NCBI GenBank assembly: GCA_900095095.1
Contig: FMBT01000332.1
Span: 186,001-250,000, forward strand
Reading direction: 5' to 3'
Origin: Fragilariopsis cylindrus CCMP1102
Lineage: Eukaryota > Bacillariophyta > Bacillariophyceae > Bacillariales > Bacillariaceae
DNA length: 64,000 nucleotides
The notes beneath the pieces were generated by a model. The model was given only the letters and a program-made list of their open reading frames with translations, searched no databases and was not told the origin of the DNA. Each line of letters opens with the position of its first letter. The first letter of the stretch is position 1. The position numbers were made by a program, and so were the translations under genes. Below are positions 30,779 through 41,572 of this stretch, in pieces.

Positions 30779-31443
30779 CGAAAGCCATTACATTATATCA
30801 TCACAAGGAGGAATCTACTAGCAAACTATGCAACGCACCTAAGACGTGTTTTTGCAATACCCGTAATCATATCCTTTTTTAGTTTCCTACCATTATTGGG
30901 TGGAGGCAAAGTTTCCCCCCTAAGACCATACTTCTTTGCTGTATGATGTCCAAAGGAACCAGCTCCATGAACGATTATCATTGCTGGTTTATTGTCACTG
31001 TCATTGTCATTGTTGTTGTCGTTATCATCGACATTGCTGTCATCGTCAATGTGATCACTAAGAAAATCATCATTAATGGATAATTTGACTGTTTTTGAAA
31101 ACCATTGAAGAGCTTCTATGTTTAACATTTCTAGCTTCGCCTTGTCTGGAACGTTTTGGAAACATTAAAGAAATTTAATAGGGGTTAGTTGTTGTGACAA
31201 CGACGACGAATAATATGCGATCATGATAAGTCAAACGCAAACGCAGAAGTCGAGTGGATGTATGTGCGTACGGGGAATACTGTACAACTATCCAAATCTT
31301 TTCGATCAGTATTTTTTTTCCATTTCTAGAAATTTACCTGTTATGGACGATCCACCAACTTTCAGAAGTAGAACGTTTTTATGATTGCCACCGCCGCCGA
31401 CCTGCTGCTGCTGCTGCTGCTGCTCCGTTTGACTACGACCCAT
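29823..31443 (-). CDS. Isopentenyl phosphate kinase, four exons
   Basis: Exons are 31443-31338, 31145-30839, 30718-30178 and 30020-29823, totalling 1152 bp (383 residues) with consistent phases 1, 2 and 0. The product is an amino-acid-kinase-fold enzyme with LLLKVGGSSIT at the N-terminus, IIVHGAGSFGHHTAKKYGL (the family's invariant His-containing motif), LVPVIHGDAG, GGILGGDTLVEIIA, KTIFLTDVHGVYTKDP and C-terminal TKLEAAVSVAKTGIDVII. These fit IPK (EC 2.7.4.26), which phosphorylates isopentenyl monophosphate to IPP and feeds or rescues the mevalonate route. An Asp/Asn-rich insert (about residues 60-90) and a Gln run near the N-terminus are lineage-specific. The donor of intron 2 is GTGCGT, and that intron holds a (GT)n(GA)n microsatellite. 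No targeting signal is seen, so it is probably cytosolic. Confidence 0.88.
30731..30779. repeat. (GT)n(GA)n microsatellite in an IPK intron
   Basis: About 15 GT units then about 8 GA units, lying between the acceptor at 30719 and the donor at 30838. Only about 12 bp separate it from the splice acceptor (minus strand). Confidence 0.95.
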
Positions 31444-32106
31444 TGTTGTTGTTATTGTTGTTGTTGTTGTTGTTGTTGAATCGCGATCACTATTGCATCG
31501 TAGACGATATATCACGACTTCGAAGATATCCAGCGTCTATGAGTTAATGTAGCTGATTATGATATATGCTTTCTCGTCTACAGCATCTTTGTATGTTTGT
31601 TTTGGATAATATTTTTCAATACTGTAATTCAACGTTTTTTGTGATGATCGGTGTCAAAAATTCAAGATTTTTCCTTGACTCAATATATTATTCTTACGCT
31701 AAACTTGACTAGTTCGATTAAAAGTGTCATAATGCGCGCCCAAATGAAAATCAAGGGGCCCATCCATCAAAAAAGGGTGCGTGCAACAACCATCCATCAA
31801 TAATTTCTTTATTGACACGAGGAGATTATTTGATGTTTGCTGTCGATAAACAACTAAACTCGAAAATGATTTATGAGTCGAGTCAACAGACTTCAAATAA
31901 ATCCATAGATTTAGGTACTTACTAGTACGGTATCCGTTATCTCATCAAAAGCAAGACGGTAGGTACTATTTGAATGCACCAAGGTCTTCAAACATTCATT
32001 AGATTTGTGGGCCAGAAAATTACTACTGTAGTTCTTTGAAACAATAATATTTACGCTCCTGCCCAACGCCGGTCGACAACCAGAAAAGAAAAGAGAATTA
32101 AAGGCG
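31444..32106. other. Intergenic, divergent promoters
   Basis: About 660 bp between the IPK and SufE-MnmA starts. CCATCCATCAA occurs twice (31759-31800). No gene is supported. Confidence 0.4.
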
Positions 32107-34625
32107 ATGATGATGACGACAATACCGTCATCCTTCAATACAACAATATGCTTGAAAAGAAACAAGATTATCGATTTACTATTTATCGCATTTTTGATAT
32201 CACATACAATAATTACTATTGATTATATCCCAGTTTGTCATTCATTTACTACTACAAGTACTACTAATCCTACAAGTACCGGTAATCGGTTTTGGCACGA
32301 TGACTCATCAAAACAGAGACAACAGCAGGTTCGTCATCAAAGATCGAAAATATTATCGTCGTTACCAACAATAACATACAGTCCTGCATCATTTTCCACT
32401 ACGAGACAGCAGCGACTCTTAGCAGCTACTTCTACTGAAAACGACGACGACGACGACGACGATGCTAATTTCGATAGAAATCGACGAAGAAATAATCTAG
32501 ACGATGCTAAAAACAACAACAACGACGACAACGCTTCTGTAAAAGAAATTCAACAACGTTTGGTACAAAAGGGACTTACCTGGAATCAATCATCGTTGGA
32601 TAGTTTACCAAACATGGTGCGCGTCCCTGGGTGTGTTGCAACTGTATATGTTCTTGCAACAGTAGTAACAACAACAACAACAACAACAACAACAGAAGAA
32701 GAAGACGACAACGAGAATGAGGGATTACAACGTCGAAATGTAGTACCGGTCGTACAACTATATGGAAATTCTGATGCTATTGTTAGTCGTGGTTTGCTAA
32801 GTGAATTAGCAGATTATTTAAAACAATCAAGTAGTATCGACGAAGTCTTGAAATTGGATCCAAGTACTGTTGCTGATATATTGGGTGTACGACCCGCCCT
32901 TAGTAGGGGAAGGAATGATGGATTAGCTAATATGTTAGAAATAATTCAAAAACAATTGTCATTTATACCACCGTATGAGGAATTGACTTTGAAAAATGAC
33001 GTGACGGATGTAATAAATAATAATGATAATAATACGACAATAATATCATCGTCATCACCATCATCATTATCATCATCATTATCATCGGACAACAGTAACA
33101 AAAAACCAACAGTGGCATTGTTATTATCGGGTGGTGTAGATTCTTCTGTTGCATTTCGATTATTACTACAACAAGGATATGACGTTGTTCCGTTTTATTT
33201 AAAAATTTGGTTAGAAGACGAATTAGCACATTTAGGTGAATGTCCATGGGAAGATGATGTACAAAGCTGTCGAGACGTTTGTGACCAGGTTAATATTGAA
33301 CTACAAATAATTAGCTTACAAGATGAATATCATAAACACGTTATGCAACATACCTTAAATGAAGCATCATTGGGCCGTACACCCAATCCTGATATACTAT
33401 GTAATTCAAGAGTAAAATTTGGTTGCTTTTTAGAATATCTCAAAGGTTTACCAAAAAATAATCAATTTGATTATATTGCTAGTGGTCACTATGCACAAGT
33501 CAAACGAAAATCGAATAACAACGATAACTGTGATGAAAATGATGATAGTGATGATGGCATCGCTAGATTGTATCGAGCTCCTGACCCTGTTAAGGATCAA
33601 TCTTACTTTCTTTGTGCATTGGACCAATACCAGCTTCGACGATTATTGTTTCCTATCGGACACTTAGAAAAGACAGAGGTGCGACAATTAGCAGAAGACT
33701 TTCAACTGCCAAATCGGAACCGTCCAGACTCGCAGGGACTTTGTTTTCTTGGAAAAGTCAAATTTAGAGATTCATGCAAATTCATTTAGGAGAAAAATTC
33801 GGTGATCTTGTAGATGCTGTAACCGGTGAAATAATTGGAGAACATCATGGTGTTTGGTACCACACTATCGGACAACGCAAGGGTATTGGTCCGTATCTGA
33901 AACCAAAGGCTACTGCTTTAGGTCCATGGTATGTGGTTGCGAAGGTATGTATGTATGTGGCTACTAAAAAATAGAGATGAATTACTTGTAGAGCCCCCAG
34001 GATTGAGGCATTCATAGTTGTTACTTTCGATTGTCTTCCATGGGCAAAACACATTTATGTATCAAGTGTGGTTCCCTCTTAGAACATATCGATCTCACAA
34101 ACATTTATGTCGCTGTTACTCTATTGTTCCTTTGTTTTTGCTTCTGTTTACGAAGGATCCATCAAAGAACATTGTCTACGCCAGTAATAAATACGACGAA
34201 GATGTGTTTGTCCAGTCTAGATCCGAATTCCACGTAGAAAGTCTTCATTGGATTTCTGGAAAAGAACCAACGCACCTTTTGGACACGAACGGTAGTTATC
34301 GACTCATTCTTAAGATACGTCACGGACCGAAATTGGCTGGAGGGACTTTGACGGTACTAGAAGAAGAAGACGATGGCATTGACAACGGCATCGAGGATAA
34401 AGTTTACATGCAGCTAATAGTAATGACAACAGCAACAACAACAAAAGGAATGGGGGTATCGTTAAGCTCGAACAAAGGGATGGAGGTCTAGCTCCTGGTC
34501 AATATGTTGTATTTTACACGGAGGATGCCGAATGCTTAGGCGGAGGGATCATAAGTGAAAGGCACTGGGCCAAATTTCTCCTTGACACTCAATCTAGAGC
34601 TAAGACTACCGAACAATGTATATAA
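32107..34625 (+). CDS. SufE-MnmA fusion: sulfur carrier plus tRNA 2-thiouridylase, organelle-targeted
   Basis: The N-terminus is a signal sequence (IDLLFIAFLISHTIITI) with a CHSF junction, suggesting plastid entry. Residues about 145-290 form a SufE domain: LVQKGLTWNQSSLDSLPNMV, RVPGCVATVYV with the persulfide Cys (about 176), GNSDAIVSRGL, VADILGVRPALSRGRNDGLA. After an Asn/Ser linker comes MnmA: PP-loop LLSGGVDSS (339-346), NPDILCNSRVKF (Cys431), ASGHYA, DSQGLCFLGKVKF (Cys545, second catalytic Cys), then HTIGQRKGIGPYL, and after a 211-bp intron (33945-34155) ESLHWISG, GGLAPGQYVVFY. MnmA makes 2-thiouridine at the wobble base using persulfide sulfur; SufE carries sulfur from the cysteine desulfurase SufS. 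Frame changes at TT 33771-33772 and AAA 34399-34401 are each cured by one base. The downstream pieces are conserved, so the gene is probably functional. Confidence 0.85.
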
Positions 34626-34822
34626 ACCGAACAGTGTGTATAAGTTTGTTGATACATAAATAAATAATAGCACTAGACTTACTAGCTCGATTGTAGTACT
34701 ATAAATTATGCGCATTTATTTATTCCTGCTACATCCAAGGCTTGACGGCTGTTTTTCGTACCGCCACTCGTGACTATAGGATGAATGAATTCTATCAAAT
34801 GTGTGTATGCCTCCACGGCTAT
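34626..34822. other. Short convergent intergenic spacer
   Basis: About 200 bp between the stop codons; nothing is seen. Confidence 0.4.
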
Positions 34823-36669
34823 CTAAAAAAAGATGCTATCCTCGTCGTCATCATCTATGATCTCAATAATATCATCATCTATAATCTCAATATCATAGGT
34901 GTTGTCTTCTATATCTGGTATTTCGGGTCCGTCCACAACCTGAAACTTTAATTCTTCATGTTTGAGCATTTCGAGTCTAGAAAGGTTGGCTAATTCATCT
35001 CCACACAGCTCCAGTACTACATACAAGACAATATGACAGAGGAAAATATTCGAAAGAGGGAGACAATAGTAAGATGATAGAAATAAAAGTGGGTGTCACA
35101 CACACACACAATATCCAGGCTCTTATATCTTATACCCTATTAGTATTGTACGTACCTTCGTGGAATAGTGGAGTGGGCAATGCTTTGCATTGTTTGAGAA
35201 CTAATGATCGTGCACAGGCTATTGGTTGTAATTTACCCAACCGTACCTCAACATCTAACCTCGATTCATTATATTTATGACAACCAATGAAGAAACGAAA
35301 TTGCATTGGATTGAATTCACCAGAAAGTACTCCCTCAACAGCAGCATCGATTCCACCCTCATATATCTTTGATCCTGGACTAATTTCAATTGAACCCGGT
35401 AAATCAGGTATCCCATGAATCAAAATAGCACCTTCTCCCTGATCATTTGGACCACCAACATAAACAGCACATTCATCTTGGAATGCTTTCATAAATTGTA
35501 CAAGTTTATTGGATGCATCCGTGCTGATTTTTAAATTATAAGCACCAAGGAAAACAAGTTTCCCTAAATTTTCTGTCAATTTCCACCCCATCGGACGATT
35601 CAAAACTACTGCCTTCGAAAATTGACTATTGCCATATGTGGTGAAATTCTGTTCTAGGACTAAACAAACTTCCTGCCATTGTTCTTGATTTTCTAAATAC
35701 AAATGTATTAATTCATCATAATCTTCTTCAAGTGCTGTTGCATCAATTTGATCATCATCATCCGCTAAGTTGGCAATATTTCTCATTTCTTCTTCAATAT
35801 ATTCTTTTGATCTGTAATACCAATGATTTATGTTCAATTCATCTGTTGATATATCTTCCCCATCAGCATCTTCATCTAACATTGCTCGTAATCGTGAACC
35901 CATAATAGAATGATTGTAGTTGCGATACAATTCTACCTCCAGTGGCATCCGAACAACAAGTCCACCCACTTCTGGCTATTTTTTGTTTTGTTTTGTGATG
36001 AAAATAGAAGGGGGAAAAATGCATGCATATGAGTGAGAGAGAGACATCAGAAGGGAGGGAAAACGACGTGGGGGTACTACACTAGTGGGTGGTGCATATC
36101 GGTACTATACTTCCTTTAAAAAAAAACGATACATAATACTTGTAACGTACCGTAGACGTAACATGAGCCCATGCACCCGAGGCATATTCTTTTGCTAATT
36201 CTTTGTCTTGTTTTTTCAATGCTTCCTCATTCTTTTTCTTGGAGGATTCATCTCTATAATCTACATTATCAATAAGATTATCATCGTCATCTGTTGATAA
36301 ACTACGTCGAAAATTTCTCCAGTCACCTAATGAATCAGTATCGATATATTCACCATCATCGTCATCATCGTCATCATCGTCAGAATAATTGTCGTCGGCT
36401 ACGGCAAATCTAGCAAAAGAGAATGTTTTAGGTGAAACCGACAACGGCGCCGCATTATTATCATTTATGTATTCCTGCTGTTCTTGCTTCCTTTGGTGCC
36501 GTTTAGAAGATGACGATGACGACGAAATAGAAGGTACAACAGCAAACCCATTGATATGCTGCTTCCACAACGATATGACAGATATGATTATAACAATCTG
36601 TATTCTTAACGCCGAGCAATAGCAAGGACGATTCGGAGAATTTCGTTGCTGCCGCCTTCGTTGTGCCAT
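34823..36669 (-). CDS. AlgH/UPF0301 (DUF179) family protein, plastid-type leader, three exons
   Basis: Exons are 36669-36151, 35975-35156 and 35016-34823: 1533 bp, 510 residues, phases 0 and 1, all GT-AG. The leader has a hydrophobic stretch (IQIVIIISVISLW) ending INGFAVVPS, close to a diatom ASAF plastid-cleavage motif. An acidic spacer (nine Asp) and a conserved region before the core (GDWRNFRRSL, ELAKEYASGAWAHV) follow. The UPF0301 core has FSKAVVLNRPMGWKL, VYVGGPNDQGEGAILIHG, YEGGIDAAVEGVLSG and PMQFRFFIGC. Bacterial members (YqgE/AlgH) have no settled biochemical role; plant and algal members are plastid proteins. The C-terminus is strongly acidic (EIIDDDDEDSIFF). Confidence 0.88.
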
Positions 36670-38136
36670 TTTTTTCTCTACTTGTTGACTATGTCGTGTC
36701 GTGTGATGTGATGTTTCTGGATTTGTAATACGATACGAGCTTGGATTATAAGCAATTGCGACAGTCTTTATTTCTTTTTCTTTCTGGTTTGTTTCGATAT
36801 ATTTCGGGGAGCTCTAATAGCTGTCCGTATTGACCGATATGAATAGGAATAATTGCGAAAACGACTGCAACGGTGAAGTTGATCAATATAAATAATTAGT
36901 ATACAGTCTATTTGTTTGCAGGGAGAGTAGTCAGTGGCTATCGCTTCGTACACCTTAAAAGAGTGTATTGTAAGTAAGAAATGCTATGTGGTGCCTAAAA
37001 AGAACAACGAACAACTTTTGTTGCAGCAACTATTACAGTACATAATTTTGATTTCAAGAGACGTCGTGGTCAATCTGGTGATAAGATTGATTCGTTGAAA
37101 TCTCAGTCGTAGATTCGATCCATTCGATTGATTCGTTGAGCAAGGTGACACCTGGAATGTTACTAACTTCTGTTCATTGTCCGTATGGGAGCAGACTGAA
37201 AGAGATTCCAATACTAATAGTAGTAGAACTACTAATACAAAAGAAACTCCCATTTCCCTCTCTCCAATTATACAACTTGCAGCATAAGTCGTAGTCACTT
37301 TTTCATTACCGATTGAATGAGCAAATAATATGAGGGTTTCTCAGGAGAGCAATAGAAGCAGACATGGTTCAAAATTGAGACACAACATTGTCAATCTGTT
37401 TTGTTTTGACTGTTTGTGCTATGTTTTTCCAGAGGAAAGAACCAACAAAAAGAAAAATGGAGTGGTTCATCATTATGTTGCTTCTATATAACACATATTT
37501 TGTGAAAAAATTGCCAGATGGTTTGACATGCCCGGACAAATATGATTGTGATGTACAGTATATCACTGATATTGATGTACTTTATCATCATCTACAGTAG
37601 TCAAATTGCTAGATTCCTTTGATTAGGAAATCTTTGTTCTTCGTACAATGCTTGTTATGTAATAATCTAGTTAATTTACATAACGGAATATTTTACGTGA
37701 TGTTTATTCAGTCAGTCCGGCTTATTTATTCCGGCGAATTCCGGCTATTATTATTACAACGCGTTGTTGTCAAAATGAAATTCGTATCATGTATATCATT
37801 ATTCACATCATATTATTATTATATTTAAGATTATTTACTAGGAGTACATTAACGTTACCGTATTCTAAGACTTCCTGCATGAATGAAATGAAAGAGAATA
37901 AAATAATGTGTGATCTATTTTATCATTCAAGAGTGTCCATTTTTACTGATCACTTCACGTCCGGGTTGATCACTTCACGTTGAGATCTAAGTACTGTATT
38001 ATTTATTTGAAGCACAAAAAGAAGAAGAAGAATATGCGCATTGCTGCCTCACGACACAAGAGACATTTTACATTCACTGGGAAATTCAATAAATAAACAA
38101 CAGCATTTTAAAGAGAAAAAACAAACAGTCTTCATT
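36670..38136. other. Long intergenic region
   Basis: About 1.47 kb between divergent genes. Small open frames at 36984-37298 (-) and 37388-37600 (+) have hydrophobic stretches but no start context or family features. A short direct repeat GATCACTTCACGT occurs twice near 37950-37980. No gene is called. Confidence 0.4.
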
Positions 38137-39707
38137 ATGTCAGATAGCGGGAAAAGCGACGACGGCAAGCACGATATTGGCAGTATTCATAGCAGTGAAG
38201 CAACACCTCCTCGTCGAAGATCATCCCTTGCAGCGGCTCGAGAATCGACAGCAGTGGTTGTTCATAAGATTGACGATAAACTTGATGCATACGAAAGAGA
38301 AACTGTTCCTGATGATCAATACAAAGGATTTTTATCTTTTCTAGGATTGTTTACTAGTCGTCATACGGCAGGGACAGAATTTGCGATAGGGCCGTTGTTC
38401 GTAGCACGCGGCTCATCCGCGATTGATATCCTGGTGGGATTATTCATTGGTAATTTCCTAGCAACACTATCATGGAGATTCATTGTTGCGCCACTTGCTG
38501 TATCACAACGACTAACAGGTGAGTGAATATATACGTGTGATGGATGCATGATGGATGTTGCACAATTAAAATATCACACAGCAGCAACCAATCTATTCTA
38601 AACTTTATTTCTTCTGCTTTTTATCTAGCATATTACGCGATGGAGCGTGTTGTCGGGAGGAAACTTATCATGGTTTTTGATTCCCTCACATTCATCTTAT
38701 TAGCCGGATTAGCAGGAGCAATGTTTACTGTTAGTGCAACAGCCTTCGCTGCAATGTTTAATGTGGATTCTCCTGAATTAACTGACATGTTACCATCGTC
38801 TGGAAGGTTCTGTGGTATTGTTATCGCATGTGGTCTTGTTACGACCATCGTTTCCGCGTTGGGGTTTACCTTTGTTACGTTATTTGGCCAAATCATGACA
38901 CCAGTATTACTCGCTGGAATTGTTTATCTTTGTTATAATTCACTCAAAATGTTAGGAGTCGGGGAAGACGGATGTGATTTATGGTGTATCCTCAATGAAC
39001 AAGTATATACCGGAACGATCGTTCAGGGACAAACAAAATTTGGTATGGCACATTGTATATTTTTTGCTTGGTTCGTTGACTTACAACTACATATCGGTCA
39101 AAATGATTTAAGTATGTTGTAAGAATAAAGAAGATTGAATAGTTGTTTGATATAATTGTTTGTTTTGCTACTGTTTTAACTATTAGTAGTATTGTTACAG
39201 TTGTTATCACCACTCATCAGCCCACTAATAATCGGTCCACTACTTAATTTATTATATTGTCGACATACACAGACGATTTGCTCGGAATGCGAATATAGGA
39301 TGGACATCAGCAGGTGGGATGTATGTTGGACATTATTTTGCGTGGATAACGGCCGGTATTATGTATGCGGTACAGCTAAAAGAAGATCCAGAAAATACTA
39401 GTGTCGCACCTGGTCCAATTGCAAAACTTGTTGGTGTATGTATAGTACCGAAATTGTTCTTTGAAGATCACAGTTTTTCTTTCTTTCTTCTCGTCTCTTC
39501 TCGTCTCACACCAACACATTATTATCTAAAACACTCTTCATTTGATGGTGATCGTCGTTTTAGGGGAACTTTGGTCTTGTTGTAATCATCATCGCAGGTA
39601 AAGTAAATGTGAAGTATCATAAATAAATAGATAAATACTACTAATGAAAAACAATCAAATTATTGTCTCTCATATTACCATTCTCTCTCTCTCTCTCTCT
39701 CTCTCTC

Positions 39708-39741
<34 letters not shown>

Positions 39742-40306
39742 TTGGTCGACGGCTAATCCAGTTATCTATAGTTCAGGTCTTGCCCTTCAGCATATATTTC
39801 CCCAAATCCATGCCTGGTCATCCACTATTATTGTTGGACTACTTTCGACCGCAGTTGCTTGCTTTCCAGCTATCACAAATCGTATTATTGAATTTCTTGC
39901 TCTTGCTGGTATCATTTTATGCCCCATGGGTGTCATTGTATTCGCCGATCATTTTGTCTTCCCTCGAATAAATGGACTTCGTAGCGAGTTTGCATATCAT
40001 CATCGACTGGATGAGGAGTCTTGCCATATGACGAATTGGCCAGCTGTCATCACATGGGCGACTGCTGAGATCTTATCGCTTCCCCTCGCCCTACTCACTC
40101 CAGTTTCTGTGTACTTTGCTCCGATCATTACGATCCCGTATTCCTTTGCGGTATTTGTCGGATTGACTAAGTTGTTTGTGAGCAAAGGCTGGATGAAATA
40201 CAAAGATGAGGAAGTACTTCCTGAAGATGATGAAGACGACGATGGTGATAAAATACATGCTTCGACTGATAAATCAGAGGCTAGAAGTGAGGAATGTGAG
40301 GCTTGA
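38137..40306 (+). CDS. NCS1-family nucleobase:cation symporter, five exons with a 34-bp microexon
   Basis: Exons are 38137-38518, 38629-39118, 39273-39435, 39564-39597 and 39741-40306: 1635 bp, 544 residues, with consistent phases. The start ATG (MSDSGKSDD) is chosen over the upstream open frame because the region before it is not protein-like. NCS1 hallmarks are TAGTEFAIGPLFVARG near TM1, NDLSMLRFARNANIGW-type loop, GMYVGHYFAWITAGIM, GWSTANPVIYSSGLALQ and about 12 hydrophobic segments. NCS1 proteins import purines, pyrimidines, allantoin or thiamine-like substrates with H+ or Na+. Exon 4 encodes only GNFGLVVIIIAG. Intron 4 ends in a (CT)n(TA)n tract running directly into the acceptor. Both termini are charged and probably cytosolic. 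The substrate cannot be named. Confidence 0.9.
39683..39740. repeat. (CT)n(TA)n microsatellite abutting a splice acceptor
   Basis: About 12 CT units then about 15 AT units end at the AG of the last NCS1 intron. The AT run replaces the usual mixed pyrimidine tract. Confidence 0.95.
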
Positions 40307-41572
40307 AGAAACAAATAACATTTGTAGTCTGTAATGGATTATTTAGGATCACATTACAATAATAGTAAGTTAGAAGATACATATCAATATTTGCTTACTA
40401 CTGTTTAGAATAAAAACTTGCATATTGACTCTAGTCTTTTCTTCTTACTGGGCGATATAGTATATAATCAAAATCATGTTAAATTCCTATCTGGCACTGT
40501 CATCTTCCATCAAACACTTTGCACCTCCAACAGGAATCAAGTAAGTAGAAGGCATTAGTGGACCACGGTCAAGTAACCAACAACATCGATAAACTACTTT
40601 CCCTTTATTATAGTATTTTGGTCACAAAAGAAGTATACATCTGATACTGTTGTAATAGAAATTCTATGAAAGGATGTGTCCCAAATTAATTGCAAAATAT
40701 CCATAAGGAAGATGGGAAACTACAGAGAGTCGAATTGTAACTCAATGATTGAAGGTTTATAATTAGAGGATAACTGAGTATTAAAGAATATTATAGTCAA
40801 ATATATTAGTTTATAGTAGAAACAAATGGAACAATGTTATATACAGTCATCAGTACAGAGTAGACTTGCTTTATACATCCATCACACGATGACAGAACAT
40901 AACACAGGGAGATTAATTCAAAAGTGGAATACACTTGGAAAATGGTACAGAAGTCTTAGCATCTCCATAGAAAGTGTTTTTTCATCTACTATACTAGACT
41001 AGAGAGTGTGTAGCATGTGTTATCTGTAGGGCTTGACAATTAGTACTTTCAACCAATAATTATTGCACAACCAACAAAGATACATATTGTACATTAACAT
41101 CTATCTAAAAAGGAATCTTACGAGTCAAATGAAAAGTCTCATTTTTCTCGTCTAAAGATATTAATTTTTATTAAATACCGTACATGCAGTGCGCACATTC
41201 ATGGGACTTAATTCACTAGTGATTCATCGCTAAATAACAATCAATCGCTAACACGGAACTGCCTCCATTACGATGGAAGCAGCTCTCTAGAATAGAACCC
41301 AATACTAATGCTTATAATATACATTATCTCACAATAGAAAGCCTCTTCCCTATATACTAGTCTAGGGCATGGCAGTACAGTAGAAGTATTCATCGTTTTC
41401 CTTTGCTGTCTAAATATTTTATTAAAGGAAGTAGTACATCTTAGTTGACAAGTTGACGCCGGAATTTCAAGGAAATACGTAGTAACTACACTGCCTGCCT
41501 GTACCATCATTAAAGTAACTTGTAACAATTTAGACTTATCAGTATTGTTCTTCCACCTTGCTAAACGATATC
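40307..41572. other. Intergenic region
   Basis: About 1.27 kb of AT-rich sequence between the NCS1 stop and the PP2C start. It contains a 40-bp dispersed repeat (41186-41225). No gene is supported. Confidence 0.45.
41186..41225. repeat. 40-bp dispersed repeat, copy 2
   Basis: 39 of 40 bases match 7061-7100 by eye. Confidence 0.7.

Noticed and set aside
37388-37600. Hydrophobic 70-codon frame
   Set aside because: There is no signal-peptide cleavage pattern, family match or splice partner; it is likely chance in AT-rich DNA.
39112-39299. Alternative splice choice for NCS1 intron 2 (donor at 39112, acceptor at 39299)
   Set aside because: It would remove the conserved LRFARNANIG loop; donor GTAAGA at 39119 with acceptor at 39272 restores the family sequence exactly.
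41268-41528. Minus-strand 86-codon frame upstream of PP2C
   Set aside because: Composition is not distinctive and there is no domain or context; it probably overlaps the PP2C promoter.
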